Assembly: GCF_015666175.1 (NCBI RefSeq)
Contig: NZ_JADPIE010000009.1
Span: 19,590 to 83,589, forward strand
Source of the DNA: Halonatronomonas betaini
GTDB lineage: Bacteria; Bacillota; Halanaerobiia; Halanaerobiales; Halarsenatibacteraceae
Direction of reading: 5' to 3'
DNA: 64,000 bases
A program made the translations under genes and the position numbers. The notes under the pieces were generated by a model. It did not search any database, had not been told where the DNA came from, and worked only from the letters and a program-made list of their open reading frames with translations. Each line of letters opens with the position of its first letter. The first letter of the stretch is position 1. Shown here piece by piece: positions 1-11,677 of the stretch.

Positions 1-110
1 CGGAGCAATCCCGGAGCAATCCCGGAGCAATCCCGGAGCAATCCCGGAGCAATCCCGGAGCAATCCCGGAGCAATCCCGGAGCAATCCTGGAGAAGACCT
101 GGAGTAATTC
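1..110. repeat. Tandem 11-bp repeat array (about 10 units)
   Basis: Eight perfect head-to-tail copies of the 11-mer CGGAGCAATCC fill positions 1-88. Two diverged units follow (TGGAGAAGACC, TGGAGTAATTC). The array starts at the window edge, so its full length is unknown. Because 11 is not a multiple of three, all reading frames through it encode an 11-residue repeat and none contains a stop in the perfect part, but no convincing gene continues beyond it. The same unit recurs in degenerate form at 48319-48395. The repeat is visible directly; its function is unknown. Confidence 0.97.
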
Positions 111-216
111 TGGATTTGATATGAATCTTTTCACCGATTTTTATTTTATTATTTTATGTTGGCTTTATTTAATTTTGTATATTACTCATTTTACTATAAA
201 ATAAATTTGAAATCTC

Positions 217-245
217 TTGACTTTTTAAATGGACTATGATAATAT
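217..245 (+). promoter_or_regulatory. Candidate sigma-A promoter for rpoBC
   Basis: A TTGACT -35 element (217-222) is followed after exactly 17 bp by TAATAT (240-245). Element match and spacing fit a housekeeping promoter. It would let rpoBC be transcribed independently of any upstream rplJL genes. Confidence 0.5.
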
Positions 246-251
246 TATTAA

Positions 252-283
252 TTGTCGATAACTTTATATATATATCGTATAAT
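252..283 (+). promoter_or_regulatory. Second candidate promoter for rpoBC
   Basis: A perfect TATAAT (278-283) is present, but the best upstream element (TTGTCG, 252-257) is 20 bp away, so the -35 is weak. The surroundings are extremely AT-rich, which raises the chance of a random match. Confidence 0.3.
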
Positions 284-419
284 ATTGAATAATTATAATT
301 TTTGAATGTGATGATAAGGATGATATATCAACTCTTTATAATTACATTCTTTTTGTTATCTAAAATATATTTTCAAATATCTTGGTAATTAGACTTTAAT
401 TTAATCCGGGGGTGCGAAA

Positions 420-3400
420 ATGGCGTTACCGAGAAACAAACATAGTTTTTCGAAGATAGGCAATGCGAAAGAATTGCCAAATTTAATTTACACGCAGTTG
501 AACTCTTACCAGTGGTTTTTAGAGGAAGGATTGGAGCAGGTTTTTTCTGAAATCTCTCCAATTGAAGATTTTTCAGAGAACCTTGTATTGGAGTTTGTTG
601 ATTATCGCTTAGAAGATCCAAAGTATACTGTTCAGGAGTGCAGGGATAGGGATGATACTTATTCTGCGCCTTTACAGGTGAAAGTTCGTTTGATTAATAA
701 GGAAACAGGTGAGGTTAAGGAACAGGAAGTGTTTATGGGAGACTTCCCATTGATGACAGATAAAGCTACTTTTATTATTAATGGGGCAGAAAGAGTTGTG
801 GTTAATCAGCTGGTAAGGTCTTCTGGAGTTTATTTTGATGATGAGAGAGTAAAAGATGGTAGAAGACTGATCAATGGTAGTATTATACCTAATAGAGGGG
901 CCTGGATAGAGTTTGAATATGATAAAAAGAGAATAATTTCTGTCAGGGTTGATCGAGCAAGAAAGATGCCATCTACTGTATTATTTAGAGCCCTCGGTTA
1001 TTCTACTGATTCAGAATTGATTGATTTATTAGGAGATCATAAAGTTATTCATGATACTCTAGAAAGAGATAGTACTGAAAGTAAAGAAGAGGCTTTGATT
1101 GAATTATATAAGAAATTACGTCCAGGAGAGCCTCCTACAGTTGAAAGTGCCAGTAATTTGATTAATTCAATGTTTTTTGATCCGAAAAGATATGACCTGG
1201 CTTATGTAGGTAGATATAAGATAAATAAGAAATTAGAGCTTGATATTGATCCGAAAATGCGGCAGCTTGATGAGAAAGATATCATTGAAACTGCCAGATA
1301 TATTGTTAAATTAATAGATAATGATCCTGATGCTTATATTGATGATATCGATCATTTAGGGAATAGACGTTTAAAGACTGTTGGGGAATTACTCCAAAAT
1401 CAGTTTAGAATTGGTCTTTCTAGAATGGAACGTGTTGTTAGAGAGCGGATGACCATTCAAGATATTGATGTAGTTACTCCCCAGGCTCTGATTAATACCA
1501 GGCCTGTTGTTGCTTCTGTTCAGGAGTTTTTTGGTAGCAGTCAGTTATCACAGTTTATGGATCAAACTAATCCATTATCTGAATTAACTCATAAGAGAAG
1601 AATTAGTGCACTTGGCCCTGGTGGTTTAAGTAGAGAAAGGGCTGGTTTTGATGTACGTGATGTTCATCACTCTCATTATGGAAGAATTTGTCCTATAGAA
1701 ACACCGGAGGGCCCTAATATCGGTCTTATAGGTTCTATGGGGACATATTCAAAGACTAATGAGTTTGGATTTTTAATGACACCTTATCGGAAAGTTGAAG
1801 ATGGTAAGGTTACGGATCAGATTGATTACCTGACTGCTGATGAAGAGGATAAGGTTACTGTTGCTCAGGCTAATGCACCTTTAAAAGATAATGGTGAATT
1901 TAAAAATGATTTAGTTGTATCAAGGAGAAGGGGAGATATAGTTGAAATTTCTCCTGAAAAAGTGGATTATATGGATGTTTCTCCTAAACAGCTTGTTGGT
2001 GTATCTGCCGCTTTAATTCCTTTCTTAGAAAATGATGATGCTAACCGTGCATTAATGGGAGCAAATATGCAGAGGCAGGCTGTTCCTTTAATGAATACTG
2101 ATGCTCCTGTAGTTGCTACAGGAATTGAGGAAAAGGCTGCTAAAGATTGTGGTGCTGTCCAGTTAGCTGAAAAATCAGGTGAAGTTACAAGGGTAACTGG
2201 AAGTAAGGTTATAATTAAAAATGATGATGGGTCTACTAGCTCTTATAAATTAATGAAATTCGAAAGGTCCAATCAGGGTAGTTGTATGAATCAGAAGCCT
2301 ATCGTTTCTAGAGGAGATAGGGTTGAAAAAGGAGATATCATTGCAGATGGACCCTCTATTGATCAGGGTGAATTAGCATTAGGCAGGAATTCTTTAATTG
2401 CTTTTATGCCCTGGGAAGGATATAATTATGAGGATGCTATCTTAATTAGTGAAAAACTTGTAAAGGAAGATGCTTTTACTTCTATTCATATTGAAGAACA
2501 TGAAGCTGAATCTAGAGATACAAAGCTTGGACCTGAGGAAATCACAAGAGATATTCCTAATGTTGGCGATGATGCTCTTAAAGACCTCGATGAAAGAGGA
2601 ATTATAAGAGTTGGCGCTGAAGTAAAAGAAGGGGATATTCTAGTTGGTAAAGTCACTCCAAAGGGTGAGACTGAGCTATCAGCTGAAGAAAGACTATTAA
2701 GAGCTATTTTTGGCGAAAAAGCTAGAGAGGTTAGAGATACTTCTTTAAAAGTGCCACATGGTGAAAAGGGTATTGTGGTTGATGTTAAGGTCTTTTCTAG
2801 AGAAGCTGGAGATGAACTTAAACCAGGTGTTAATAAATTAGTTAGAGTTTATGTAGCTGCTAAACGTAAGATTGATGTTGGCGATAAGATGGCCGGACGT
2901 CATGGTAACAAGGGTGTTATTTCCAGGATTTTACCTGAAGAAGATATGCCATTTTTACCTTCTGGTGAACCTGTAGAAATAGTATTAAATCCACTTGGGG
3001 TTCCATCCAGAATGAATATAGGACAGGTTCTAGAGACTCACTTAGGTATGGCTGCTAAGGCTTTAGGGCTTCATACAGAAACTCCTGTTTTTGATGGTGC
3101 TACTGAATCCGAAGTTGAAGACATGCTTGAAAAAGCCGGGTTTAATAGAGATGGTAAAACGGTTCTTTATGATGGTAGAACAGGAGAACCATTTGATAAT
3201 AGAGTTACAGTTGGATATATGTATATTTTAAAACTTCATCATTTAGTTGATGATAAGATTCATGCCAGATCAACAGGACCATACTCATTGGTTACACAGC
3301 AGCCTCTCGGTGGAAAAGCGCAATTTGGAGGTCAGAGATTTGGTGAGATGGAGGTCTGGGCTCTTGAAGCTTATGGTGCAGCATATACCTTGCAGGAAAT

Positions 3401-3674
3401 GCTGACAGTCAAATCTGATGATGTTGTTGGCCGTGTTAAGACTTATGAATCTATTGTTAAGGGAGATAATATACCTGAACCAGGGATTCCAGAGTCATTT
3501 AAGGTATTAATAAAAGAGATGCAGAGTTTAGGACTTGATGCAAAAATATTTACAGAAAATGAAGAGGAATTAAAGATTGCTGAAGATAAAGAATTAAGTG
3601 AAACAAGTAAACACTTAGGACTTGATGATGGACTTGCAGATAAAGAGGAAAGAGAAAATCATGACGATGAGTAA
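420..3674 (+). CDS. rpoB: DNA-directed RNA polymerase subunit beta
   Basis: This 1084-residue protein is the beta subunit of the core RNA polymerase. It forms one pincer of the active-site cleft and, with beta', carries out RNA synthesis. The rifampicin-binding region is visible around residues 372-405 ([15 protein letters not shown], then [12 protein letters not shown]) with no obvious resistance substitution. The conserved [10 protein letters not shown] segment lies near residue 825. The C-terminus is strongly acidic. Start: ATG preceded by GGGGGTG. It is cotranscribed with rpoC 29 bp downstream. Length is in the range of compact Firmicute beta subunits without the large insertions of Proteobacteria. 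Identification is secure. Confidence 0.99.
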   Translation: MALPRNKHSFSKIGNAKELPNLIYTQLNSYQWFLEEGLEQVFSEISPIEDFSENLVLEFVDYRLEDPKYTVQECRDRDDTYSAPLQVKVRLINKETGEVKEQEVFMGDFPLMTDKATFIINGAERVVVNQLVRSSGVYFDDERVKDGRRLINGSIIPNRGAWIEFEYDKKRIISVRVDRARKMPSTVLFRALGYSTDSELIDLLGDHKVIHDTLERDSTESKEEALIELYKKLRPGEPPTVESASNLINSMFFDPKRYDLAYVGRYKINKKLELDIDPKMRQLDEKDIIETARYIVKLIDNDPDAYIDDIDHLGNRRLKTVGELLQNQFRIGLSRMERVVRERMTIQDIDVVTPQALINTRPVVASVQEFFGSSQLSQFMDQTNPLSELTHKRRISALGPGGLSRERAGFDVRDVHHSHYGRICPIETPEGPNIGLIGSMGTYSKTNEFGFLMTPYRKVEDGKVTDQIDYLTADEEDKVTVAQANAPLKDNGEFKNDLVVSRRRGDIVEISPEKVDYMDVSPKQLVGVSAALIPFLENDDANRALMGANMQRQAVPLMNTDAPVVATGIEEKAAKDCGAVQLAEKSGEVTRVTGSKVIIKNDDGSTSSYKLMKFERSNQGSCMNQKPIVSRGDRVEKGDIIADGPSIDQGELALGRNSLIAFMPWEGYNYEDAILISEKLVKEDAFTSIHIEEHEAESRDTKLGPEEITRDIPNVGDDALKDLDERGIIRVGAEVKEGDILVGKVTPKGETELSAEERLLRAIFGEKAREVRDTSLKVPHGEKGIVVDVKVFSREAGDELKPGVNKLVRVYVAAKRKIDVGDKMAGRHGNKGVISRILPEEDMPFLPSGEPVEIVLNPLGVPSRMNIGQVLETHLGMAAKALGLHTETPVFDGATESEVEDMLEKAGFNRDGKTVLYDGRTGEPFDNRVTVGYMYILKLHHLVDDKIHARSTGPYSLVTQQPLGGKAQFGGQRFGEMEVWALEAYGAAYTLQEMLTVKSDDVVGRVKTYESIVKGDNIPEPGIPESFKVLIKEMQSLGLDAKIFTENEEELKIAEDKELSETSKHLGLDDGLADKEERENHDDE

Positions 3675-3703
3675 TAATTCTGGTCAAGAAAGGGGAGAGG
3701 CCC

Positions 3704-6700
3704 TTGCTTAACGTCAATAATTTTGATTCGATGAAAATTGGGATTGCTTCTACAAAGGAAATTAGGGACTGGTCTCGAGGTGAGGTAACAAAACCTGAGA
3801 CTATTAATTATAGGACTTTAAAGCCTGAGAAAGACGGGCTTTTCTGTGAGAAGATTTTTGGTCCTACAAAGGATTTTGAATGTCACTGTGGCAAATACAA
3901 ACGAGCTCGTTATAAAGGAGTCGTTTGTGATAGATGTGGGGTCGAAGTAACTAGAGCTAAGGTTAGAAGAGAGAGAATGGGGCACATTGAGCTTGCAGCC
4001 CCTTGCACACATATATGGTTCTTCAAAGGGATTCCGAGCCGTTTAGGGCTAATAACTGATATGTCACCAAGAGCTCTAGAGAAGGTTATCTATTTTGTTT
4101 CATATATAGTAACCGATCCTAAAGATACTAATTTAAGTTATAAACAGCTGTTATCTGAGTCAGAATATAGAGAAGCCAGGAATAAGTTTGGTAAAGGCTT
4201 TGATGCTGGCATGGGTGCTCAGGCTGTTAGAGAGATATTAACTAAAATAGATGTTGACAAAGAAGTTCAGGAACTCAAAAAAGAGGTTCAAGATAACTCA
4301 GGACAAAGAAGGAAAAGGGCTGTAAGAAGACTCGAAGTTATGAGTGGTTTGCAGGATTCTGGAATGGATCCTGGTTGGCTTGTGATGGAAGCTATACCTG
4401 TTATACCACCTGACCTAAGACCAATGGTTCAGCTCGATGGTGGTAGATTTGCAACATCAGACTTAAATGATCTATATAGAAGAGTTATTAATAGAAATAA
4501 TAGGTTGAAAAGGCTTCTTGAATTAGGTGCTCCTGAAATTATAATAAGAAATGAGAAAAGAATGCTTCAGGAAGCAGTTGATGCATTAATTGATAATGGT
4601 AGAAGGGGAAGACCTGTTACAGGTGCTGGTAATCGCCCACTTAAATCTTTAAGTGATATGCTTAAAGGTAAGCAGGGCCGTTTCAGGCAGAATCTGCTTG
4701 GGAAAAGGGTTGATTATTCTGGTAGATCTGTAATTGTAGTTGGACCTGAATTAAAGATGCATCAATGTGGATTGCCTAAAAAGATGGCTTTAGAATTGTT
4801 TAAGCCATTTGTTATGAAGGAATTAGTAGAACATGGATTAGCCCATAATATTAAAAATGCCAAAAAGATGGTTGAAGATGTACATGATGAAGTCTGGGGA
4901 GTTTTAGAGGATGTCATAGAAGATCATCCTGTATTACTAAATAGAGCTCCGACTTTACACAGACTTGGTATTCAGGCATTTGAGCCAGTACTTGTAGAGG
5001 GTAAAGCGATAAAACTTCATCCCCTTGTCTGTCCGGCATATAATGCTGACTTTGATGGAGATCAGATGGCTGTACACTTACCACTTTCTGCTGAAGCTCA
5101 AGCTGAGGCAAGGTTGTTAATGCTATCTACTACAAATATTTTAACACCTTCAGATGGTAGTCCTATAACTATTCCAACGCAAGATATGGTATTAGGTATT
5201 TTCTATTTAACAACTATGAAAGAAGGACTGAAAGGCGAAGGCAAAGCCTTTGCAACAACAAATGAAGCTATTCGTGCTCATGAAAATGATAAAATTAAGT
5301 TACAGTCAAAAATAAAAGTTCGTTTTAATGGCGAGATAGTTACAACTACAGTTGGTAGAATTATCTTTAATGAAGCTTTACCAGATGAAATGCCTTTTGT
5401 AAATGAGAGACTAGGTAAAAGTGAAGTTGAAGAAGTAATAGCTGACATGCATGAAGATTATGGGAATGATATAACTGCTACTGTTCTTGATAAGATTAAA
5501 GAATTAGGTTTTTATTATTCCACTATATCAGGCATTTCAATAGCTGTACATGATGCTGCTGTTCCAGAAGCTAAAACTAAAATAATTGAAGATGCTGAAG
5601 ATAAAGTTTATCAGATTGAAGACCATTATCGTCGTGGTGCTATTACTGAAGATGAAAGGTATCAGAAGGTCGTTAATATCTGGGAGAATGCAAAGGACGA
5701 TGTTACAGGAGCATTACTTGAACATCTAACAGAAGAGAATAATATTTATATAATGGCTATCTCAGGTGCGAGAGGTAGTACATCTCAGATATCTCAGCTT
5801 GCAGGTATGAGAGGTCTGATGGCTGATCCTTCTGGTAGAATTATTGATATACCTATAAGATCTTCCTTTAGAGAAGGTCTTGATGTACTTGAATATTTCT
5901 TATCTTCTCATGGTGCAAGAAAAGGTCTTGCAGATACTGCATTAAGAACTGCAGATTCAGGATACCTAACAAGAAGGCTAGTTGATGTTTCCCAGGATGT
6001 AATAGTTCGGGAAGAAGATTGTGGCACTGACAAAGGAATAGAAGTTAGCGCAATTGGCGGAAATGATGAGACAGCTATTGAAACATTAGCTGAGAGATGT
6101 ATTGGCAGAATTGCAGCTGAAAATGTCAAGGATCCAGATACTGATGAAATTATTGTTGATAAAAATCAGTATATTGATAAAAAATTAATGAAGAAAATTA
6201 CTGAAGCTGGAATTGAAAAAGTTAGGATTAGAACTGTCTTGACCTGCGAAACCAAACATGGGGTTTGCCAGAAATGTTATGGCCGCAACCTAACAGATGG
6301 TAACATTGTTGAAGTTGGTGAAGCAATAGGAATAATAGCTGCTCAGTCAATTGGTGAACCTGGCACTCAGCTGACTATGAGGACTTTTCACACTGGTGGA
6401 GTTGCTGGTGATGATATAACACAGGGTCTTCCAAGAGTTGAAGAGTTGTTTGAAGGTCGTTCACCTAAAGGCCAGGCAATAATTACAGAAAAAACTGGTG
6501 AAACAAAGGTAATAGAAAAGAAAAATTCAACTAAGGTAGTAGTTCAAAATAAGGATACTAAGAAGACTTATCAAATACCTTATGGATCTAAATTAAAAAT
6601 TAATGAGGGAGACCATGTGACTGCTGGTGATAAATTGACTGATGGACCTGTTGACCCTAATATTATTTTAAAAATAAAAGGAGAGAGAAGGGCACAACAG

Positions 6701-7183
6701 TATCTATTAGAGGAAGTTCAGAATGTTTATCGTTCACAGGGTGTAGAGATTAATGATAAGCATATTGAGGTTATCATTAGACAGATGCTTAAAAAGGTTA
6801 AGGTAGTTTCATCTGGCGACACAGATCTATTGCCTGGAAGTATGATCAATAGATTTGAGTTTAAAGAAGCTAATGACAAAGTGATAGAGAAAGGGTTGGA
6901 GCCTGCAGAGGCTAAGCCTACTCTGTTAGGTATTACCAAGGCTTCTTTAGCTACAGATAGCTTTTTATCTGCTGCTTCATTTCAGGAAACGACCAGGGTA
7001 TTAACTGAGGCCTCTTTAGAAGGAAAGGTTGATCCTCTAATTGGTCTTAAGGAAAATGTGATTATTGGACAGCTGATTCCAGCAGGTACAGGTATGAAGT
7101 ATTATAGAGATATAGAGATATTAGATGATAATGATCAACCATTAACTGGTTTTACTGAAGATAGTTCAGATTATGAAAATTAA
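3704..7183 (+). CDS. rpoC: DNA-directed RNA polymerase subunit beta'
   Basis: This 1159-residue beta' subunit holds the catalytic magnesium in the NADFDGDQ motif near residue 446. The N-terminal zinc finger (CHCG...CDRCG, about residues 59-78) and the second four-cysteine zinc site ([11 protein letters not shown], about 847) are both intact. Translation starts at TTG, preceded by AAAGGGGAGAGG. A clear new promoter lies just after the stop, so the rpoBC transcript and the str operon can be expressed separately. The short overall length agrees with the absence of large lineage-specific insertions. Confidence 0.99.
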   Translation: MLNVNNFDSMKIGIASTKEIRDWSRGEVTKPETINYRTLKPEKDGLFCEKIFGPTKDFECHCGKYKRARYKGVVCDRCGVEVTRAKVRRERMGHIELAAPCTHIWFFKGIPSRLGLITDMSPRALEKVIYFVSYIVTDPKDTNLSYKQLLSESEYREARNKFGKGFDAGMGAQAVREILTKIDVDKEVQELKKEVQDNSGQRRKRAVRRLEVMSGLQDSGMDPGWLVMEAIPVIPPDLRPMVQLDGGRFATSDLNDLYRRVINRNNRLKRLLELGAPEIIIRNEKRMLQEAVDALIDNGRRGRPVTGAGNRPLKSLSDMLKGKQGRFRQNLLGKRVDYSGRSVIVVGPELKMHQCGLPKKMALELFKPFVMKELVEHGLAHNIKNAKKMVEDVHDEVWGVLEDVIEDHPVLLNRAPTLHRLGIQAFEPVLVEGKAIKLHPLVCPAYNADFDGDQMAVHLPLSAEAQAEARLLMLSTTNILTPSDGSPITIPTQDMVLGIFYLTTMKEGLKGEGKAFATTNEAIRAHENDKIKLQSKIKVRFNGEIVTTTVGRIIFNEALPDEMPFVNERLGKSEVEEVIADMHEDYGNDITATVLDKIKELGFYYSTISGISIAVHDAAVPEAKTKIIEDAEDKVYQIEDHYRRGAITEDERYQKVVNIWENAKDDVTGALLEHLTEENNIYIMAISGARGSTSQISQLAGMRGLMADPSGRIIDIPIRSSFREGLDVLEYFLSSHGARKGLADTALRTADSGYLTRRLVDVSQDVIVREEDCGTDKGIEVSAIGGNDETAIETLAERCIGRIAAENVKDPDTDEIIVDKNQYIDKKLMKKITEAGIEKVRIRTVLTCETKHGVCQKCYGRNLTDGNIVEVGEAIGIIAAQSIGEPGTQLTMRTFHTGGVAGDDITQGLPRVEELFEGRSPKGQAIITEKTGETKVIEKKNSTKVVVQNKDTKKTYQIPYGSKLKINEGDHVTAGDKLTDGPVDPNIILKIKGERRAQQYLLEEVQNVYRSQGVEINDKHIEVIIRQMLKKVKVVSSGDTDLLPGSMINRFEFKEANDKVIEKGLEPAEAKPTLLGITKASLATDSFLSAASFQETTRVLTEASLEGKVDPLIGLKENVIIGQLIPAGTGMKYYRDIEILDDNDQPLTGFTEDSSDYEN

Positions 7184-7195
7184 TCTTGATAACAG

Positions 7196-7224
7196 TTGAC
7201 AACTACTCGCTAAGATGTTATTAT
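7196..7224 (+). promoter_or_regulatory. Sigma-A promoter of the str operon
   Basis: A consensus TTGACA (7196-7201) is separated by exactly 17 bp from TATTAT (7219-7224). It starts 13 nt after the rpoC stop and about 130 nt upstream of rpsL. It is one of the best promoter matches in the window. Confidence 0.85.
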
Positions 7225-7287
7225 ATTTTAGTGTATGCGAATTATCCTTGTTGTTAAGGTTAAGATAGATTTATTGTAAAAATTAAT

Positions 7288-7330
7288 TACAGTAGGGTAG
7301 GCGGCAAGAAAAGCCGCTGCTTCTGCTGTA
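7288..7330 (+). promoter_or_regulatory. Stem-loop in the rpsL leader
   Basis: In the untranslated leader, TACAGTAG (7288-7295) can pair with CTGCTGTA (7323-7330), including one G-U pair. Inside it GCGGC (7301-7305) pairs perfectly with GCCGC (7313-7317) around an A-rich loop. No U-run follows, so it is not a simple terminator. By position it could be a site for translational feedback by a ribosomal protein; that is inference. Confidence 0.55.
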
Positions 7331-7360
7331 TTATTAAACCTGGGAAGGAGGTGGAGCTGA

Positions 7361-7732
7361 ATGCCAACAATTAACCAGCTTATACGTAAAGGAAGAGATA
7401 GTGTCAGCAAGAAAAAATCAGCCCCTGCATTAGAAGGTTGCCCACAGAAGAGGGGTGTTTGTACAAGAGTATATACTGCAACACCAAAGAAGCCTAACTC
7501 TGCTTTACGTAAGATTGCCCGGGTTAGATTGACCAATGGTAAAGAAGTTACAGCTTATATTCCTGGAATCGGTCATAATTTACAGGAGCACTCCGTAGTT
7601 TTAGTTAGGGGTGGTAGAGTTAAAGACTTACCGGGTGTTAGATATCATATTGTTAGAGGAACTTTAGATACTGCAGGTGTAGAAGATAGAAAACAGGGAA
7701 GATCAAAATATGGTGTAAAAAAACCTAATTAA
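7361..7732 (+). CDS. rpsL: 30S ribosomal protein S12
   Basis: This 123-residue S12 sits at the decoding centre of the small subunit and affects translational accuracy. The [10 protein letters not shown] segment and the [10 protein letters not shown] segment, where streptomycin-resistance changes arise in other bacteria, both look wild type. A strong AAGGAGGTGG Shine-Dalgarno precedes the ATG. It is the first gene of the str operon. Unlike many Firmicutes there is no L7Ae-family gene between rpoC and rpsL. Confidence 0.99.
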   Translation: MPTINQLIRKGRDSVSKKKSAPALEGCPQKRGVCTRVYTATPKKPNSALRKIARVRLTNGKEVTAYIPGIGHNLQEHSVVLVRGGRVKDLPGVRYHIVRGTLDTAGVEDRKQGRSKYGVKKPN

Positions 7733-7785
7733 TATATAATATATGAGTTGAAAGTTTTAAATTATTATGTAAAGGGGGGTTGAAG

Positions 7786-8253
7786 ATGAGAAAAAATCGT
7801 GCTGAAAGAAGAACTGTTAAACCAGATCCAGTATATAATGATGTAATTATAAATAGAATCATAAATAAAATTATGCTAGATGGAAAGAAGAGTTTAGCTG
7901 AAAAAGTTGTTTATGAAGCTTTAGATATAGTTTCTGAAGAAACTGGTGAGGAGCCATTAGAGGTTGTAAAAGAAGCATTAGATAATATTATGCCTGTTCT
8001 TGAGGTTAGATCAAGAAGAGTAGGTGGTTCTAATTATCAGGTTCCAGTGGAAGTTGATGAAAATCGTAAGTTGAGTTTAGGTTTGCGCTGGTTTGTTCAG
8101 TCAACAAGAAAACGTGGAGAGCGGACAATTGTAGAAAGAGTAGCAGGAGAATTAATGGATGCATATAATAATACAGGTGGAGCAGTAAGAAAGAAAGAAG
8201 AAGTACACCGCATGGCAGAAGCTAACCGGGCTTTTGCTCACTACAGGTGGTAA
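7786..8253 (+). CDS. rpsG: 30S ribosomal protein S7
   Basis: S7 binds the 3' major domain of 16S rRNA and starts assembly of the 30S head. The ATG at 7786 gives 155 residues beginning MRKNRAERR, the usual length, and is well spaced from AAAGGGGGG (7771-7779). An in-frame TTG at 7780 directly abuts the Shine-Dalgarno and is rejected as the start. The C-terminus ([10 protein letters not shown]) is typical. It is the second gene of the str operon. Confidence 0.98.
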   Translation: MRKNRAERRTVKPDPVYNDVIINRIINKIMLDGKKSLAEKVVYEALDIVSEETGEEPLEVVKEALDNIMPVLEVRSRRVGGSNYQVPVEVDENRKLSLGLRWFVQSTRKRGERTIVERVAGELMDAYNNTGGAVRKKEEVHRMAEANRAFAHYRW

Positions 8254-8293
8254 ACAAAGTTGCGCCTGAAAGTTTTTGTAAGGAGGGAGTATA

Positions 8294-10363
8294 ATGGCCC
8301 GACAATTCCCGTTGAAAAAAACGAGAAACATTGGGATAATGGCACATATAGATGCTGGTAAAACAACAACAACAGAGAGAATGTTATATTATACAGGTAG
8401 AGTTCATAAGATGGGTGAAACCCATGATGGTGCTTCAGTTATGGATTGGATGGAGCAAGAGCAGGAGAGAGGAATTACTATAACCTCTGCTGCAACAACT
8501 TGTCAATGGCAAAATCATAGAATAAACATTATAGATACGCCCGGACATGTTGACTTTACTGTTGAGGTTGAGAGATCTCTTAGAGTTTTAGATGGAGCTA
8601 TTGCTTTATTTTGTTCAGTTGGCGGTGTTGAGCCCCAATCTGAAACAGTCTGGAGACAGGCAGATAAATATAAGGTTCCAAGAATTGCTTTTGTAAATAA
8701 AATGGATAGAATGGGTGCTGATTTCTTTAGAGTCGTTGAAATGATGCGAGAGAGATTAGGCGCTAATGCAATTCCTATTCAGATTCCTATGGGCTCCGAA
8801 GATGAATTTGAAGGAGTTATAGATTTAATTACAATGGAAAGTATTGTCTATGAAGACGAATTAGGGATTGAGTATAATCGTCAGGAAATACCTGATGAAT
8901 ATAAAGAAATTGCTGAGGAAAAAAGAGAGCAATTATTAGAAGCATTATCAGATGAAAATGATGAGTTAATGATGATGTATTTAGAGGGTGAAAAGATTCC
9001 GGAAGAAGAAATTAATGAGACTTTAAGAAAAGCCGTTTTGAATGTTTCAGTTATTCCGGTCTTGTGTGGTTCAGCCTTTAAAAATAAAGGTGTGCAGCTT
9101 TTGTTAGATGCAGTAATTGATTTTATGCCTTCTCCAGTGGATGTTCCTCCGGTACAGGGTATTAACCCTGAGACGGAAGAGGAAGACACAAGAATGGCAG
9201 ACGATGATGCTCCTTTTTCAGCTCTTGCATTCAAGATCATGTCAGACCCCTATGTAGGTAAACTAGCCTTCTTTAGGGCTTATTCAGGCAAGCTTGAAGC
9301 AGGATCTTATATATATAACTCGTCTACAGGCAAAAAGGAAAGAATAGGTAGGATACTTCAGATGCATGCTAATCGCCGTGAAGAAAGAGACATGGTTTAT
9401 GCAGGTGATTTAGCCGCTGCTGTAGGATTGAAAAATACCAGCACAGGAGATACACTTTGTGATGAAGATAATCCTATAGTATTGGAATCAATGGAGTTTC
9501 CAGAACCAGTTATTTCAGTTGCAATAGAACCTAAAAGTCAAGCAGACCAGGATAAATTAGGAGAAGCTCTTCAAAAGCTTGCAGAAGAGGATCCTACTTT
9601 TCAGGTTAAGACTGACGAAGAGACTGGCCAGACCTTGATAAAAGGAATGGGAGAACTTCATTTAGAGGTTATAATAGACAGGTTATTAAGAGAGTTTAAA
9701 GTTGATGCCAACATTGGTAAACCAAGAGTTTCTTATAGAGAGACTATTTCCAAAAAGGTTGAAGATGTTCATGGTAAGTTCATTCGCCAGAGTGGTGGAC
9801 GTGGTCAATATGGTCATGTTGTTATTGATCTTGAACCTATGCCTGAAGGTGGAGGCTTTGAATTTGAAGATAAGATAGTAGGAGGAGCAATTCCAAAAGA
9901 TTATATATCATCTGTTGAAGATGGTATAAAAGAAGCTATGGAAAATGGTATAATTGCTGGTTATCCAGTTGTAGATGTTAAAGTCACTTTAAAAGATGGT
10001 AGTTATCATGATGTTGATTCATCTGAAATGGCATTTAAAATTGCAGGTTCAATTGGTTTTAGAGAAGCAAGCCAAAAAGCTTCACCAATTATTTTAGAGC
10101 CCGTCATGGAAGTTGAAGTTGTAACTCCTGAAGAGTATATGGGTGATGTTATGGGAGACCTTAATGGTCGTAGAGGCCAAATTGAAGGTATGGAGCCAAG
10201 AAATACTGCGCAAGTAATAAAGGCAATGGTTCCTTTAGCCGAAATGTTTGGTTATGCTACAGATCTTCGCTCTAAGACTCAGGGAAGAGCAACTTATACA
10301 ATGCAATTCTCACATTATGAGAAGACGCCGAAAAATATTGCTAAAGAAATTATTGGAGACTAA
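8294..10363 (+). CDS. fusA: Elongation factor G
   Basis: This 689-residue translocation GTPase moves tRNAs and mRNA through the ribosome after peptide-bond formation. GTP-binding motifs are visible: AHIDAGKTT (G1, about residues 17-25), DTPGHVDF (G3) and NKMDRMGAD (G4). The standard five-domain length is kept. A strong AAGGAGGGA site precedes the ATG. It lies between rpsG and tuf, the canonical place for the main copy of EF-G rather than a tetracycline-resistance or FusB-type paralogue. Confidence 0.99.
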   Translation: MARQFPLKKTRNIGIMAHIDAGKTTTTERMLYYTGRVHKMGETHDGASVMDWMEQEQERGITITSAATTCQWQNHRINIIDTPGHVDFTVEVERSLRVLDGAIALFCSVGGVEPQSETVWRQADKYKVPRIAFVNKMDRMGADFFRVVEMMRERLGANAIPIQIPMGSEDEFEGVIDLITMESIVYEDELGIEYNRQEIPDEYKEIAEEKREQLLEALSDENDELMMMYLEGEKIPEEEINETLRKAVLNVSVIPVLCGSAFKNKGVQLLLDAVIDFMPSPVDVPPVQGINPETEEEDTRMADDDAPFSALAFKIMSDPYVGKLAFFRAYSGKLEAGSYIYNSSTGKKERIGRILQMHANRREERDMVYAGDLAAAVGLKNTSTGDTLCDEDNPIVLESMEFPEPVISVAIEPKSQADQDKLGEALQKLAEEDPTFQVKTDEETGQTLIKGMGELHLEVIIDRLLREFKVDANIGKPRVSYRETISKKVEDVHGKFIRQSGGRGQYGHVVIDLEPMPEGGGFEFEDKIVGGAIPKDYISSVEDGIKEAMENGIIAGYPVVDVKVTLKDGSYHDVDSSEMAFKIAGSIGFREASQKASPIILEPVMEVEVVTPEEYMGDVMGDLNGRRGQIEGMEPRNTAQVIKAMVPLAEMFGYATDLRSKTQGRATYTMQFSHYEKTPKNIAKEIIGD

Positions 10364-10384
10364 TCAAAGGGAGGATGAGAAAGA

Positions 10385-11578
10385 ATGGCAAAGGAAAAGT
10401 TTGAGAGAACGAAGCCCCATATTAACATAGGAACAATAGGGCATGTTGATCATGGGAAGACAACATTAACAGCAGCAATCACATCTGTACTGGCAAATTA
10501 TGGTGGTGCAGAGGTTAGAGCATTTGATACAATAGATAATGCTCCAGAGGAAAAAGAACGTGGGATAACAATAGCGACATCCCATGTTGAGTATGAGACA
10601 GAGGAAAGACATTATGCCCATGTTGATTGTCCAGGACATGCTGACTATGTAAAGAATATGATTACAGGTGCAGCACAGATGGATGGAGCTATTTTGGTAG
10701 TATCAGCAGCAGACGGTCCAATGCCTCAGACAAGAGAGCATATTTTATTAGCCCGTCAGGTAGGTGTGCCAAGTATAGTAGTATTTTTAAACAAAGCAGA
10801 CATGGTAGAAGATGAAGAGTTAATAGAGTTAGTTGAGATGGAAGTAAGAGATTTATTAAATGAGTATGACTTCCCAGGAGACGATATACCTGTGGTAGTA
10901 GGATCAGCTTTAAAAGCAATGGAGAGTAGCGATCCTGATGGTGAATGGGGTAAGAAGATTATAGAATTGATGGAGCATGTTGATTCTTATATACCAGAGC
11001 CAAAAAGAGATAAAGACAAAGCATTTATAATGCCTATAGAAGATGTCTTTAGTATAACTGGTAGAGGAACAGTAGCTACCGGTCGTGTAGAGAGAGGAAC
11101 ACTGCATCCAGGAGATGAAGTGGAGATTATAGGTATAAAAGAGACAACAGAGACAGTAGTAACAGGGGTAGAGATGTTCCGTAAGCTACTTGATGAGGCA
11201 GTAGCAGGAGACAATATAGGAGCATTATTAAGAGGTGTAAAAAGAGATGAGATTGAAAGAGGCCAGGTATTAGCTGAGCCAGGAAGTATAACACCTCACA
11301 CAAGATTTAAGGCTGAAGTTTATGTATTATCAAAAGATGAGGGTGGAAGACATACACCATTTTTTGATGGATATAGACCACAGTTTTTCTTCCGGACAAC
11401 AGATGTGACAGGAAATATTAGGTTACCAGAAGGAGTAGAGATGGTAATGCCAGGAGATAACATTGAGATGGAAGGCGAACTGATTACTCCGATAGCGATG
11501 GAAGAAGGACTAAGATTTGCTATCCGTGAGGGTGGCCATACTGTTGGTGCTGGTGTTGTAACAGATATTGTTGAGTAA
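10385..11578 (+). CDS. tuf: Elongation factor Tu
   Basis: This 397-residue GTPase delivers aminoacyl-tRNA to the ribosomal A site. GHVDHGKTT (about residues 18-26), DCPGHADYV and NKADM are intact. It is spaced 21 bp from fusA with its own AAAGGGAGGATGAG ribosome-binding site. Codon choice differs visibly from the neighbours (more A-ending GCA, GTA and ACA codons), in keeping with very high expression or possible conversion with another tuf copy. A hairpin with U-rich flank follows. Confidence 0.99.
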   Translation: MAKEKFERTKPHINIGTIGHVDHGKTTLTAAITSVLANYGGAEVRAFDTIDNAPEEKERGITIATSHVEYETEERHYAHVDCPGHADYVKNMITGAAQMDGAILVVSAADGPMPQTREHILLARQVGVPSIVVFLNKADMVEDEELIELVEMEVRDLLNEYDFPGDDIPVVVGSALKAMESSDPDGEWGKKIIELMEHVDSYIPEPKRDKDKAFIMPIEDVFSITGRGTVATGRVERGTLHPGDEVEIIGIKETTETVVTGVEMFRKLLDEAVAGDNIGALLRGVKRDEIERGQVLAEPGSITPHTRFKAEVYVLSKDEGGRHTPFFDGYRPQFFFRTTDVTGNIRLPEGVEMVMPGDNIEMEGELITPIAMEEGLRFAIREGGHTVGAGVVTDIVE

Positions 11579-11590
11579 GTTATTTTTAAA

Positions 11591-11629
11591 ATAGAAAAAG
11601 TGGGAGGTTAGCTCCTCTGCTTTTTCTAT
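11591..11629 (+). terminator. Terminator-like hairpin after tuf
   Basis: ATAGAAAAAG (11591-11600) pairs perfectly with CTTTTTCTAT (11620-11629), and GGAG/CTCC pairing lies inside. The 3' arm itself supplies the U-run and TTTATTTAATTTT follows. It probably ends most str-operon transcripts. Partial read-through would feed rpsJ, for which I see no clear separate promoter. Confidence 0.65.
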
Positions 11630-11677
11630 CTTTATTTAATTTTCATCAGCCTCTATAGGAATAAAGGAGGGAAGAGA

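Larger units (their letters stand above)
111..419. other. AT-rich intergenic region upstream of rpoB
   Basis: This 309-bp stretch lies between the repeat array and rpoB. I see no coding region in it. It is very AT-rich and carries two candidate promoters (217-245 and 252-283), which leaves an untranslated leader of about 130-170 nt before rpoB. A GGGGGTG Shine-Dalgarno sequence (408-414) precedes the rpoB ATG. In many Firmicutes rplL lies directly upstream; here any such gene is outside the window, beyond the repeats. Confidence 0.6.

Noticed and set aside
1-110. The 11-bp array as a CRISPR or as a coding repeat
   Set aside because: Units are only 11 bp with no spacers, and the open frames through them do not continue into a recognisable gene within the window.
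8881-9240. Long minus-strand open frame inside fusA (119 codons), and similar antisense frames inside rpoC, rplP, glmM, groEL and others
   Set aside because: They are mirror frames of strongly conserved genes, have serine-rich low-complexity translations and lack ribosome-binding sites.
11571-11677. A dedicated promoter for the S10 operon between tuf and rpsJ
   Set aside because: No -35/-10 pair with acceptable spacing was found; TTGAGT at 11571 has no matching -10.
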